Shown piece after piece: positions 8,678-17,125 of a DNA stretch of 64,000 nucleotides. The stretch spans positions 1 to 64,000 of the forward strand of contig JBFWVM010000026.1 of assembly GCA_050246735.1 (NCBI GenBank). Reading direction: 5' to 3'. How positions within the stretch are numbered: the first letter of the stretch is position 1; the number at the start of each line of letters is the position of its first letter. The notes under the pieces are model-generated. The model saw only the letters and a list, made by a program, of their open reading frames with translations, was not told where the DNA came from and searched no databases. Both the position numbers and the translations under genes were made by a program. The stretch is from Taklimakanibacter sp050246735. Lineage in GTDB: Bacteria > Pseudomonadota > Alphaproteobacteria > Rhizobiales > Aestuariivirgaceae.

Positions 8678-9298
8678 TCATTGCGCATCGGATGCCGCCA
8701 TCTGGCGCAGGACCAGGACCATGGTGGCATGGGCATAATCGGTGCCCGGATTGTAGAGCCTGTGCGGTCGGTCGCCGCGGAAACGGACCGACTCGCCGGT
8801 CTTGAGCAGGCGCGTCTCCCCATCGCAGGTGACTTCGATCTCGCCTTTCAGGAGATAGAGATGCTCGACCGTGCCCGGCGGATGCGGATCGGATTCGAGC
8901 GTTCCGCCCGGCCGCGCCTGGAAATCATACCACTGCAGCTGCTCGACCAGATTGAGCGGTCCCGCGATCGCCAGCCGGCACAGCCCGTCCTGGCTTTCGA
9001 GAATGGGCACGCCCGACTTGTTCTGGAGCTCGACGAAATTGGGCTCGCTGTCGTGCTTCAGCACCTCGTCGATCGTCGTGTCGAGGGCGCGCGACAAGCG
9101 GTAGACGGTTCCGATCGTGGGGTTCGTCTCGTTGCGCTCGATCTGCGAGATGATCGACTTGGCGACGCCCGACTGCTCGGAGAGCTCGCCCAGCGACATA
9201 TTGTAGGCCTTACGCAATCTCTGGATGGTCTTGCCGAGCGCCGGAGTTACATCGATCACCTGGGCAGCGCCCGATTTGCGCCCGCGGCGCGTTGACAT
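8678..9298 (-). CDS. XRE-family regulator with C-terminal cupin domain
   Basis: 206 residues. An N-terminal HTH_3 domain (about 18-75: LGKTIQRLRKAYNMSLGELS, then SGVAKSIISQIERNETNPT) is joined to a small-molecule-binding cupin (about 125-195, motifs PPGTVEHLYLLKGEIEV and ESVRFRGDRPHRLYNPG). This is the PuuR/SutR-like architecture. SutR-type members control sulfur use genes in E. coli, and this gene is divergent from the sulfate-reduction operon, so it is the obvious candidate regulator of that operon. AAGGA precedes the ATG by eight bases. The ligand is unknown. Confidence 0.88.
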   Translation of the reverse strand: MSTRRGRKSGAAQVIDVTPALGKTIQRLRKAYNMSLGELSEQSGVAKSIISQIERNETNPTIGTVYRLSRALDTTIDEVLKHDSEPNFVELQNKSGVPILESQDGLCRLAIAGPLNLVEQLQWYDFQARPGGTLESDPHPPGTVEHLYLLKGEIEVTCDGETRLLKTGESVRFRGDRPHRLYNPGTDYAHATMVLVLRQMAASDAQ

Positions 9299-9309
9299 TC
9301 CGGCGTTCC

Positions 9310-9344
9310 TTCTATAGAACAGCTGTTCGTAATAACGAACGTTC
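9310..9344. promoter_or_regulatory. nested palindromes between the XRE-cupin gene and the cys operon
   Basis: Four overlapping inverted repeats: TTCTATAGAA (9310-9319), GAACAGCTGTTC (9317-9328), GTTCGT-AATA-ACGAAC (9325-9340) and GAACGTTC (9337-9344). All share GAAC/GTTC half-sites. Their place in the divergent promoter region makes them likely operators for the XRE-cupin regulator. Confidence 0.6.
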
Positions 9345-9468
9345 GGATTGTCGAACAGCGTATCTGCATTTCTACCGCCAGATTTCCTTGCAAATCAACA
9401 GGAATCTATGGCGTGAGAGGTGAGCGCCCGAAAATCCGACCGTGCTGATGGACGAACGGTTAAAGCCG

Positions 9469-9783
9469 ATGGGCGTCATTCGCGTAACGGACCTGGACGG
9501 GAACCACCACGAGCTCGACGCCGTGGAAGGCTGGCGGATCATGGAGATCATCCGCGAGCACGGCTTCGAGGTCGGCGGCCTGTGCGGGGGAGCCTGCGCC
9601 TGCGCCACCTGCCATGTCGAGGTCTGCGCCAACTGGGCGCCGAAGCTCCATCCCGCCCGCGACGACGAGGAGGCGATGCTGGACGAGGTGCCGGAGCTCA
9701 CTCCCACCTCGAGGCTTTCTTGCCAGATCATTTACACCCGCGAGCTCGACGGGCTCGCTGTCAAGCTCGTGCCGCAGGCTTGA
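9469..9783 (+). CDS. [2Fe-2S] ferredoxin, adrenodoxin/FdVI type
   Basis: 104 residues from this start. The cluster ligands are in GLCGGACACATCHVEV (Cys-x5-Cys-x2-Cys) with the fourth Cys in RLSCQIIY, the pattern of bacterial vertebrate-type ferredoxins. It most probably passes electrons to the sulfite reductase encoded three genes downstream, since the operon has no flavoprotein CysJ. The start is uncertain: in-frame GTG 9442 and ATG 9448 would add up to nine residues, but homologous ferredoxins begin near this Met, and no start has a strong ribosome-binding site. It is first in the cys operon. Confidence 0.85.
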   Translation: MGVIRVTDLDGNHHELDAVEGWRIMEIIREHGFEVGGLCGGACACATCHVEVCANWAPKLHPARDDEEAMLDEVPELTPTSRLSCQIIYTRELDGLAVKLVPQA

Positions 9784-9795
9784 GGAGCGACGGCC

Positions 9796-11211
9796 ATGCG
9801 CTATTTTCCTGTCTTTCTCGATCTCGACAACCGCAAGGCCGTCATCGTCGGCGGTGGCGAGGAGGCCCTGCGCAAAGTGCGTCTTCTCCTGAAGACGAAA
9901 GCCAATATCCAGGTTGTCGCGCCGACGCTCCACGGCGAACTGAAGGCCTGTCTGGACGATGGCCGCATTGCCTGGACCGGCCGGTCCTTCACGCCTGCCC
10001 TTCTCGACGGCGCAGCGCTCGTCTATTCGGCCGACGGCCATCTCCATGAGGCCGTCGCGGCTGCCGCCCGCGCCCGCGCCATCCCGGTCAATGCGGTCGA
10101 TGAGGCGGTGCTGTCGACCTTCATCACGCCCTCGATCGTCGATCGCGATCCGGTGGTGGTGGCGATCGGCACCGAAGGGACTTCCCCTGTGCTGGGCATG
10201 GGCCTGCGCAGCAGGATCGAAGCCATGCTGCCGCAGGGCTTGGGTTCGCTCGCCCGGGCCGCAAGCCGGCTGCGCCATGGCGTCGCCGAGCGGGTGCCGC
10301 AGGGCAGCCGCCGCCGCTCCTTCTGGCAGCGTTACTTCTTCGGCTCCATCCGCGAGTCTTTCCTTGCCGGCGACGCCCGATCCTATACCCGCGAGCTCGA
10401 GGCTGCGCTGATCGACGACTCCTCCCCGCCGGTCGGCCGCGTCTCGCTCGTGGGTGCAGGCCCGGGCGATCCGGAGCTCCTGACCCTGAAGGCCCAGCGC
10501 AAGCTGCAGGAGGCCGACGTCATCGTCCATGACCGCCTGATCGGGCCAGGCATCCTCGAGCTCGCGCGCCGCGACGCCGTGAGGATACCGGTCGGCAAGA
10601 CGCCTTTCGCCGCCTCGCCCAAGCAGTCGGACATCAACGCCATCCTGATTCGCGAAGCGAGCGCCGGCCGCCACGTCGTTCGCCTCAAGGGCGGCGACCC
10701 CTATATTTTCGCGCGCGGCGGCGAGGAACAGGCGGCCCTTGCGGCGCAGGGCATCCCGGTCGACGTCGTTCCCGGCATCACGGCCGCGCTGGGCTGTGCC
10801 GCTGCGGCCGGGCTGCCGCTCACGCAGCGCGGCTACAATCGCAGCCTGACCCTTCTGACCGGTGCCTGCGAGGACGGGATTGCCCGGCACGATTGGGCGG
10901 CCCTCGCCAGGCCCGGACAGGCCTTCGCGATCTATATGGGCGTCAACGCCGCCGGCGACATCTCGGCCGAGCTTCTCGACGCCGGCATCGACCACGAGAC
11001 GCCGGTGACGGTCGTCGAGAACGGCACGCTCGCCAATCAACGGGTGATGATGTGTAGCATCGGCTCGCTCTGGGAAACCCTCGCCCTGAATGGGGTTGAA
11101 GGTCCTGCCATCATCTATGTCGGCCTCGAGCCCGCGCAGACCTCCGCCGACATCGTCCCGTTCACTGCCCGCGACGAAACCGGGCGCCAGGCTTTGAGAG
11201 CAGCGTCATGA
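9796..11211 (+). CDS. cysG: siroheme synthase CysG (bifunctional or trifunctional)
   Basis: 471 residues, the full length of CysG. The N-terminal part (1-150) is precorrin-2 dehydrogenase/sirohydrochlorin ferrochelatase, with the NAD loop VIVGGGEEALRKVRLLL and the conserved Asp in NAVDE. A Sirohm_synt middle region follows, then uroporphyrinogen-III C-methyltransferase from about 215 (VSLVGAGPGDPELLTLKA, RLKGGDPYIFARGGEE, VVPGITAALGCAAAAGLPLT). It makes siroheme, the cofactor of the CysI sulfite reductase encoded just downstream. AGGAG precedes the ATG. The stop overlaps the DUF2849 start (ATGA). Confidence 0.95.
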   Translation: MRYFPVFLDLDNRKAVIVGGGEEALRKVRLLLKTKANIQVVAPTLHGELKACLDDGRIAWTGRSFTPALLDGAALVYSADGHLHEAVAAAARARAIPVNAVDEAVLSTFITPSIVDRDPVVVAIGTEGTSPVLGMGLRSRIEAMLPQGLGSLARAASRLRHGVAERVPQGSRRRSFWQRYFFGSIRESFLAGDARSYTRELEAALIDDSSPPVGRVSLVGAGPGDPELLTLKAQRKLQEADVIVHDRLIGPGILELARRDAVRIPVGKTPFAASPKQSDINAILIREASAGRHVVRLKGGDPYIFARGGEEQAALAAQGIPVDVVPGITAALGCAAAAGLPLTQRGYNRSLTLLTGACEDGIARHDWAALARPGQAFAIYMGVNAAGDISAELLDAGIDHETPVTVVENGTLANQRVMMCSIGSLWETLALNGVEGPAIIYVGLEPAQTSADIVPFTARDETGRQALRAAS

Positions 11212-11552
11212 CCACCGCCACTGAAAAAGGCAAGATCCTCACCGCCAACCGCCTCCATGACGGCGAAGTCGTCTTCCTCACCCATTCCGGCCAATGGAGC
11301 GAGCACATCGACGACGCCGTGCTCGCCACCGAGCCCCAGGCCCAGGCCGCGCTGGAATCGCGCGGCAAGGAGCATGAGCGCGACAACCTGGTGACGGGCG
11401 TCTATCTCTTCGATGCCGATCGCCGCGACGGTCACGTCTTCGCGACCCATATCAAGGAGCGCATCCGCTCGCTCGGGCCCACCGTGCGCGCCGATCTCGG
11501 CAAGCAGGCCGAAGGCAAGGGCGGCCGCTTCGCCGCCCTGCAGGGGGTTTGA
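11208..11552 (+). CDS. DUF2849 family protein
   Basis: 114 residues, no signal peptide. It matches the DUF2849 family, which in alphaproteobacteria sits almost always between cysG and cysI. Visible features are GKILTANRLHDGEVVFLTHS and SEHIDDAVLATEPQAQAAL. Its position argues for an accessory role in sulfite reduction or siroheme delivery, but no biochemical function is known to me. It is translationally coupled to cysG (ATGA overlap), and its stop is two bases before the cysI ATG. Confidence 0.85.
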   Translation: MTTATEKGKILTANRLHDGEVVFLTHSGQWSEHIDDAVLATEPQAQAALESRGKEHERDNLVTGVYLFDADRRDGHVFATHIKERIRSLGPTVRADLGKQAEGKGGRFAALQGV

Positions 11553-11554
11553 CG

Positions 11555-13210
11555 ATGTACCGCTATGATGAGTTCGACCGGCAGTTCGTCGCTGAGCGCG
11601 TCGCGCAGTTCCGCGACCAGACGCGCCGCCGCCTGGCGGGCGAGCTGACCGAAGAAGAATTCCGTCCCTTGCGCCTGATGAACGGGCTCTATCTGCAGCT
11701 GCACGCCTATATGTTCAGGATCGCCATCCCTTACGGCACCTTGTCGTCGCGCAAGCTCAACCGGCTGGCGATGATCGCCGAGAAGTGGGACAAGGGCTAC
11801 GGCCATTTCACCACCCGGCAGAACATCCAGTTCCACTGGATCAGGCTCGAGGACACACCCGATATTCTCGATGCCCTTGCCGAGGTCGAGATGCATGCCA
11901 TCCAGACCTCCGGCAACTGCATCCGCAACGTGACGACCGATCAGTGGGCGGGTGCCGCCGCCGACGAGCTGGCCGACCCCCGCCCGGTCGGCGAGCTGGT
12001 GCGCCAGTGGTCGAGCCTCCATCCCGAATTCTCCTATCTGCCGCGCAAGTTCAAGATCGCCGTCACCGGCTCGCCGAACGACCGGGCGGCGGTCAGGGTG
12101 CACGACATCGGCTTGCGCCTCCATCTCAACGACAGGGGCGAGCGCGGCTGGGAGGTGCTGGTCGGCGGCGGCCTCGGGCGCACTCCGGTGATCGCCGTCA
12201 CGGTGCGCGACTTCCTGCCCGAGCATGAGCTCCTCGGCTATCTCGAGGCGATCATGCGCGTCTACAATCTCTACGGCCGGCGCGACAACAAGTTCAAGGC
12301 GCGCGTCAAGATCCTCGTCCATGAGCTGGGAGCCGAAAAGTTCCGGGCCGAGGTCGAGGCCGAATATGCCAGGCGCCCCTATGCCGACACCAAGGTCGAG
12401 GAGCGCGAGCTGCAGCGCATCAGCGCCTATTTCGCTCCGCCCGGATTCGAGAAGCTGCCGCGCTGGTCGGCCGCCTTCGAGGAAGCGCGCGTCGGCAACC
12501 GGGATTTCGCCCAATGGGTGCGCACCAATGTGGCCGCCCATCGCGTCGACGGCTATGCGATCGTCAACGTCTCGCTCAAGCCGGAGGGCGGCATACCGGG
12601 CGATGCCACGGCCGACCAGATGCGCACCATCGCCGATCTCGGCCTGCGCTATTCGTTCGACGAGATCCGTGTCAGCCATCAGCAGAATCTCGTGCTCCCG
12701 CATGTGAAGCGCGACGATCTCTTCGCCGTCTGGAAGGTCCTGGCGGCCTCGGACCTCGCCGCCGCCAATCTCGGCCTCGCCGGCGACATCATCGCCTGCC
12801 CCGGCCTCGACTACTGCACCCTCGCCACCGCGCGCTCCATCCCCATTGCGCAGTCGATCTCGCGCCGCTTTGCCGATCTCAACCGCCAGCACGAGATCGG
12901 CCCGCTGAAGATCAACATTTCGGGCTGCATCAATGCCTGCGGCCACCACCATGTCGGCCATATCGGCATCCTCGGCCTCGATAAGAAGGGCGAGGAATAT
13001 TACCAGATCACGCTCGGCGGCTCGTCCGCGGAGAATGCCTCGATCGGCACCATCCTGGGTCCGGGCTTCGCCGGCCACGATGTGCCCGACGCCATCGAGA
13101 AGATCGTCAACACCTATCTCGCCCACCGCCGGCCGGGCGAGGAATTCCTCGCCGCCTACAGGAGGCTCGGCCCGCAACCTTTCAAGGAGGCGCTCTATGC
13201 CGCTGCTTAG
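11555..13210 (+). CDS. cysI: siroheme [4Fe-4S] sulfite/nitrite reductase hemoprotein
   Basis: 551 residues. It reduces sulfite to sulfide in assimilatory sulfate reduction, in the cytoplasm. The duplicated ferrodoxin-like/sulfite reductase domains are evident, with the substrate-site sequence GYGHFTTRQNIQFHWI. The four cluster/siroheme cysteines are Cys415 and Cys421 (ACPGLDYC) and Cys458 and Cys462 (SGCINACGHHH). The start is the ATG with AGGGGG eight bases upstream rather than a TTG two codons earlier. Operon context with cysG and cysH identifies it as sulfite rather than nitrite reductase. With no CysJ nearby, the operon ferredoxin is the likely electron donor. Confidence 0.94.
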   Translation: MYRYDEFDRQFVAERVAQFRDQTRRRLAGELTEEEFRPLRLMNGLYLQLHAYMFRIAIPYGTLSSRKLNRLAMIAEKWDKGYGHFTTRQNIQFHWIRLEDTPDILDALAEVEMHAIQTSGNCIRNVTTDQWAGAAADELADPRPVGELVRQWSSLHPEFSYLPRKFKIAVTGSPNDRAAVRVHDIGLRLHLNDRGERGWEVLVGGGLGRTPVIAVTVRDFLPEHELLGYLEAIMRVYNLYGRRDNKFKARVKILVHELGAEKFRAEVEAEYARRPYADTKVEERELQRISAYFAPPGFEKLPRWSAAFEEARVGNRDFAQWVRTNVAAHRVDGYAIVNVSLKPEGGIPGDATADQMRTIADLGLRYSFDEIRVSHQQNLVLPHVKRDDLFAVWKVLAASDLAAANLGLAGDIIACPGLDYCTLATARSIPIAQSISRRFADLNRQHEIGPLKINISGCINACGHHHVGHIGILGLDKKGEEYYQITLGGSSAENASIGTILGPGFAGHDVPDAIEKIVNTYLAHRRPGEEFLAAYRRLGPQPFKEALYAAA

Positions 13211-13727
13211 GAACGGTGCCATCGTCGCGGACGAATGGACCACCCTCGGCCTCGATGACCCCACGCCCGAAAGCGGGGACATCGTTCTCCCCTATGCCCG
13301 CCTCCTCGAGGAGTGGGAGAGCCTGGCCGAGCATGACGGCCGCCTCGGCGTCGTCTTCACCAACATGGACCGGGCGGAGGCTCTGGCCCTGTTCCTGCCG
13401 CGCCTGGCGCTGATCGTGCTGCCTTTCCCGTCCTTCACCGACGGGCGGGCCTATTCCCTGGCGCGCCAGCTCCGCGAGCTGGGCTATGCACGCGAATTGC
13501 GCGCCGCCGGCAACGTGCTGCCCGATCAGGTGCAATTCATGCTGCAGGTCGGCTTCGATTCCTTCGAGATCGGAGAGCGTTTCACCGCCGACGTCTGGCT
13601 CAAGGCGTCGCGCCGCATGTCGCTCGCCTATCAGCGCGGCCTGTTCCGTCCCGGCGGCCAGCAGGAGGTCTGGAGCGAGCGCCATCGCGAGGCCGAACCC
13701 TGGCTCGAACAGCCGCATGCCGGGTGA
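13197..13727 (+). CDS. DUF934 family protein
   Basis: 176 residues, soluble. It belongs to DUF934, a small family linked to cysI and cysH in many proteobacteria. Typical segments are RLGVVFTNMDRAEALALFLP, FPSFTDGRAYSLARQLRELG and RAAGNVLPDQVQFMLQVGFD. The start ATG lies within the end of cysI (14-base overlap) and is preceded by AAGGAGG (13183-13189), a good ribosome-binding site. The association implies a role in sulfite or adenylylsulfate reduction, but none has been demonstrated that I can cite. Confidence 0.88.
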   Translation: MPLLRNGAIVADEWTTLGLDDPTPESGDIVLPYARLLEEWESLAEHDGRLGVVFTNMDRAEALALFLPRLALIVLPFPSFTDGRAYSLARQLRELGYARELRAAGNVLPDQVQFMLQVGFDSFEIGERFTADVWLKASRRMSLAYQRGLFRPGGQQEVWSERHREAEPWLEQPHAG

Positions 13728-13735
13728 TGTGATCC

Positions 13736-14443
13736 GTGTACGAACATCTGATCGGGCGCCTGAGCTTCTTTGACGGCATCGACATCCTCGAGCCGCTGGT
13801 GAAGCGCGTCTTCCGCGGCCGCATCGCGCTCGTCTCGTCCTTCGGCGCGGAATCGGCCGTGCTGCTCCATATGGCCGCACAGGTCGACCGCGACATTCCG
13901 GTGATCTTCCTCGACACCCGCAAGCTCTTCTGGGAGACGCTGGCCTATCGCTCCAAGCTCGTCGATCTCCTGGGGCTCACCGATATCCGCATCGTCAAGC
14001 CGGACGACGACAGCGTCCGCCTGCTCGATCCGGATGGCGGGCTGCACAAGAGCAATCCCGACATGTGCTGCGACATCCGCAAGACCCAGCCCTTGCAGCA
14101 GGCACTGTCCGGCTTCGATGCCTGGATATCCGGCCGCAAGCGCTATCATGGCGGCGGCCGCGCCAACATCCCGACGCTCGAGGAGGCCGACGGACGCCTG
14201 AAGATCGAGCCCCTGGCGCGTTTCACCGCCGGCGATCTCAAGGCCTATATGGACCACTACCGGCTGCCGGCCCATCCTCTGGTCGCCGAGGGCTACCGCT
14301 CGATCGGCTGCGTCCCCTGCACGGTGAAGGGCGGCACCGGCGACAATCCGCGCGCCGGCCGCTGGGCCGGCCGGTCCAAGGAGGAATGCGGCATTCACTG
14401 GACGGTGAACGGCCGGCCGGTCCGCCTCGACCAGGCGGGCTGA
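13736..14443 (+). CDS. cysH: adenylylsulfate reductase, iron-sulfur type (CysH family)
   Basis: 235 residues. It reduces adenylylsulfate (APS) to sulfite with thioredoxin as donor. The pyrophosphatase-like loop LVSSFGAESAVLLHMAA and FLDTRKLFWETL mark the PAPS-reductase family. Cys111-Cys112 together with Cys192-x2-Cys195 is the [4Fe-4S] motif that separates APS reductases from enterobacterial PAPS reductases. Cys218 in KEECGIHW is the catalytic thiol. The start is a GTG. No cysD, cysN or cysC is in the window, so ATP sulfurylase must be encoded elsewhere. Confidence 0.93.
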   Translation: MYEHLIGRLSFFDGIDILEPLVKRVFRGRIALVSSFGAESAVLLHMAAQVDRDIPVIFLDTRKLFWETLAYRSKLVDLLGLTDIRIVKPDDDSVRLLDPDGGLHKSNPDMCCDIRKTQPLQQALSGFDAWISGRKRYHGGGRANIPTLEEADGRLKIEPLARFTAGDLKAYMDHYRLPAHPLVAEGYRSIGCVPCTVKGGTGDNPRAGRWAGRSKEECGIHWTVNGRPVRLDQAG

Positions 14444-14464
14444 GCCGGTTCTCGAGGAGGCCCG

Positions 14465-15316
14465 ATGCCTGAGCTGGGCGACTTCTGGATGTTTCTGTTC
14501 GTCGGGTTCTTCGCGCAGCTCATCGATGGCGCGCTCGGCATGGGCTATGGCGTCATCTCCTCGGTGGTGCTCCTGGCGAGCGGCGCGCCGCCCGCCCATG
14601 CGTCGGCGAGCGTCCATTCGGCCAAGCTCTTCACCACGGCGGCCTCGGGAACGTCCCATCTCCTGCACGGCAATATCGATCGCCGGCTGTTCCGGATCCT
14701 GAGCCTCCTCGGCGGGATCGGCGGCATCGCCGGCGTGCTGTGCCTGACCCAGGTGCCGGGCGGGCTCATCAGGCCCTATGTCTTCGGCTATCTGCTGCTC
14801 ATGGGACTGCTCATCCTCTGGCGCTCAGTGCGCGAGGGACGCGAACGCCATGTCCTCCCGGGGAGCTTCGTCGGCCCGCTCGGCGGGCTTGGCGGCTTCC
14901 TCGATGCGGTCGGCGGCGGTGGATGGGGTCCGGTGGTGACCTCGAGCCTCATCGGCGCCGGCGCGCGGCCGCGCCTCGTCGTAGGCACGGTGAACGCCGC
15001 TGAATTCGTGGTGACCTGCGCGGTCGTGGCCGCTTTCGCCACGACGCTGCTCTCAGGTCTCTGGAGCGAAGGCAAAGGGGTTCTGAATCATCTCGTGCCG
15101 ATTGCCGGACTCGTGCTCGGCGGCCTCCCCGCCGCCGCCCTCGCCGGCGTCCTGGTCAAGCGCGCGCCGCGCCGGACGATGACCTTCGCCGTCGCCCTGC
15201 TGGTGATCGCATTGTCGTCCTACGAGCTTCTGCGCATGAACGAGGTTTTCGCCGCCGGGAATTCCGCCCGGCAGAAAGCCGTGAGCACGCCGGCTCTTGC
15301 GGGGGTGGTGGAATAG
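14465..15316 (+). CDS. TauE/SafE-family sulfite exporter-like membrane protein
   Basis: 283 residues with about seven to eight membrane helices. The family motifs GFFAQLIDGALGMGYG and GGFLDAVGGGGWGPVVTSSL are the two halves of the TauE/SafE repeat. Members move sulfur oxyanions or organosulfonates across the inner membrane. Being last in the cys operon, it could export excess sulfite or import a sulfur source; the direction cannot be told from sequence. GAGGAGG lies four bases before the ATG. It converges on metZ with a 15-base gap. Confidence 0.88.
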   Translation: MPELGDFWMFLFVGFFAQLIDGALGMGYGVISSVVLLASGAPPAHASASVHSAKLFTTAASGTSHLLHGNIDRRLFRILSLLGGIGGIAGVLCLTQVPGGLIRPYVFGYLLLMGLLILWRSVREGRERHVLPGSFVGPLGGLGGFLDAVGGGGWGPVVTSSLIGAGARPRLVVGTVNAAEFVVTCAVVAAFATTLLSGLWSEGKGVLNHLVPIAGLVLGGLPAAALAGVLVKRAPRRTMTFAVALLVIALSSYELLRMNEVFAAGNSARQKAVSTPALAGVVE

Positions 15317-15331
15317 GGCCGCCGCGGCCGG

Positions 15332-16531
15332 TCAGCCGGCGATCGCCTGCCTGAGGTCGTCGATCACGTCCTCGGCATCCTCGAGTCCGACCGAGAGCCT
15401 GAGCATGCCGTCGCTGATGCCCATGGCGGCACGCGCTTCCGCGCCGATATTGCGATGCGTCGTCGTCGCCGGATGGGTGATCAGCGATTTCGCGTCGCCC
15501 AGATTGTTGGAGATGTCGATGAGCTCGAGCCGGCGCAGCACGTCGAACGCCTTGGCCTTGCCGCCCTCGACCTCGAAGGTCACCATCGTGCCGCCGGCTC
15601 CCATCTGACGCCGGCACAGAGCCGCCTGCGGATGGCTGTCGAGATGGGGATAGATCACGCGGGAGACGCCCCCGAGCCCGACCAGCGTCTCGGCGACGGT
15701 CCTGGCCGACTGCGACTGATGCAGCACCCTGAGCTTCAGGGTCTCGAGGCCCTTGAGCAGGATCCAGGCATTGAAGGGCGATATGGAAGGTCCGGTATGG
15801 CGCAGGAACGGCTTGAGCAGCTCTTCCTTGAATTTGCGCGTCGAGAGGATGGCGCCGCCCAGCACCCTGCCCTGTCCGTCGAAATGCTTGGTGCCCGAAT
15901 AGACGACAACGTCGGCGCCGTAGCTCAGCGGCTTCTGAAGCACGGGGGTGGCGAAGACATTGTCGACCACGATCGAGGCCTGGGCCTTCCTGGCGATGTC
16001 GCAGACCGCGGCGAGATCGATGACGTCCAGCGTCGGGTTCGACGGTGTCTCCAGGAACACGCATTTCGTGTCCTTGGTGATGGCCTTCTGCCAGGCGTCG
16101 ATATCCGCCCCGTCGACCAGCGTCGAGCGGATGCCGAAGCGCGGCAGGATGCTGGTGACGATCTGGTAGCACGAGCCGAACAGCGCCTTGGAGGAGACCA
16201 CGTGGTCGCCCGCCTTGAGCTGGCAGGCCAGCGCGCCGAAGACCGAGGCCATGCCGGAGGCGAGCGCGTAGCAGGCCTCCGCCCCTTCGAGCAGCCTGAG
16301 CCTTTCCTCGAACATGGTGACGGTCGGATTGCCGTAGCGGCCATAGACATAGCCGTCGTCCTCGCCGGCGAAGCGCTTCTCGGCGGTCTCCGGCAGGTCA
16401 TAGACGAAGCCCGAATTGAGGAACAGAGCCTCCGAGGTCTCGCCATGGGGCGAACGGTCGACCCCGCCGCGCACCAGCTTGGTGTACTCGCCCCAGCGGC
16501 CGGGCGAGGAGGATTTGACGTCTTTCTTCAT
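15332..16531 (-). CDS. metZ: O-succinylhomoserine sulfhydrylase (Cys/Met metabolism PLP enzyme)
   Basis: 399 residues. It makes homocysteine from O-succinylhomoserine and sulfide, using the sulfide made by the neighbouring cys operon. The fold-type I PLP signature has the cofactor lysine at Lys215 (VVVYSGTKHFDGQG), the PLP-phosphate region around Tyr63 and Arg65 (YVYGRYGNPT) and ETPSNPTLDVID. The opening TKLVRGGVDRSPHGETSEAL is typical of MetZ rather than MetB or MetC. The ATG overlaps the rhodanese stop by one base (TGATG), so the two are coupled. A MetC-like lyase is less likely. Confidence 0.9.
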   Translation of the reverse strand: MKKDVKSSSPGRWGEYTKLVRGGVDRSPHGETSEALFLNSGFVYDLPETAEKRFAGEDDGYVYGRYGNPTVTMFEERLRLLEGAEACYALASGMASVFGALACQLKAGDHVVSSKALFGSCYQIVTSILPRFGIRSTLVDGADIDAWQKAITKDTKCVFLETPSNPTLDVIDLAAVCDIARKAQASIVVDNVFATPVLQKPLSYGADVVVYSGTKHFDGQGRVLGGAILSTRKFKEELLKPFLRHTGPSISPFNAWILLKGLETLKLRVLHQSQSARTVAETLVGLGGVSRVIYPHLDSHPQAALCRRQMGAGGTMVTFEVEGGKAKAFDVLRRLELIDISNNLGDAKSLITHPATTTHRNIGAEARAAMGISDGMLRLSVGLEDAEDVIDDLRQAIAG

Positions 16532-16932
16532 CAGCTTTGGATCCAGGGAAGTCCGGCGGCTTTCCAGCCGCCCACCGTGCCGCGATGGCCTTGCCCGTCG
16601 CGCTCGCCTTCGAAGCCTTGCGCCACGTTCCAGCAATTGCTGAAACCTGCCTTGGCCAGGGCCGAGGCCGCATTGGCCGAGCGCGCGCCCGAACGGCAGA
16701 TGCACAGGATCTCGGTGTCCTTGGCGAGACCCGAATCCTCGACCTGCTTCACGAAATCGGCGTTCATCTGCATTTGCGGATAGGCCTGCCAGGAGAGCCG
16801 GATCAGCCGGTCGACGGCCGGCACGCCGACAAAAGCCCATTCCGGCTCGGTCCTGACGTCGATCAGCACCGCCTGCGGGTTCTTGACGAGCCTTTCATGG
16901 GCTTCGGCCGGCAGGATATCGCCCTTGTGCAT
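16531..16932 (-). CDS. rhodanese-like sulfurtransferase
   Basis: 133 residues, a single rhodanese domain. The active-site loop is CRSGARS with the persulfide cysteine at Cys79, following ILCICRSG. The CDC25-like entry VLIDVRTEPEWAFVGVP is also present. It can carry sulfane sulfur as an enzyme-bound persulfide in the cytoplasm. It is first in an operon with metZ, which suggests that it supplies or scavenges sulfur in homocysteine synthesis. The in vivo acceptor is unknown. Confidence 0.88.
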   Translation of the reverse strand: MHKGDILPAEAHERLVKNPQAVLIDVRTEPEWAFVGVPAVDRLIRLSWQAYPQMQMNADFVKQVEDSGLAKDTEILCICRSGARSANAASALAKAGFSNCWNVAQGFEGERDGQGHRGTVGGWKAAGLPWIQS

Positions 16933-17012
16933 GTGAAAACCAACCCGTTCTGAATTCCGAACATTTCATAGTGGAAAGCCTTGCGGCGGGAAAGCGGAAA
17001 GTCGGTCCGGCG

Positions 17013-17042
17013 GCCGGCTGGTGAGATTCTGCCGCAGCCGGC
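17013..17042. repeat. inverted repeat in the rhodanese-metZ leader
   Basis: A perfect 8-bp inverted repeat (GCCGGCTG / CAGCCGGC) with a 14-base loop sits about 80-110 bases upstream of the rhodanese ATG and also upstream of the divergent flavoprotein gene. It could be an operator or a leader hairpin. I see no SAM-II riboswitch core here. Confidence 0.4.
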
Positions 17043-17125
17043 GCAAAAGGACTGACCTTCATTTTCGGGATCCGCTTCGTTAGGGTGCGCGCCCGAGGCT
17101 CCACCCCATTTCGCAAGGTCACTCC

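Noticed and set aside
16933..17125. Possible SAM-II riboswitch in front of the rhodanese-metZ operon
   Set aside because: met genes of alphaproteobacteria often carry SAM-II, but the conserved GCTAAA-type core is absent on the minus strand here. Only a simple 8-bp inverted repeat is present.
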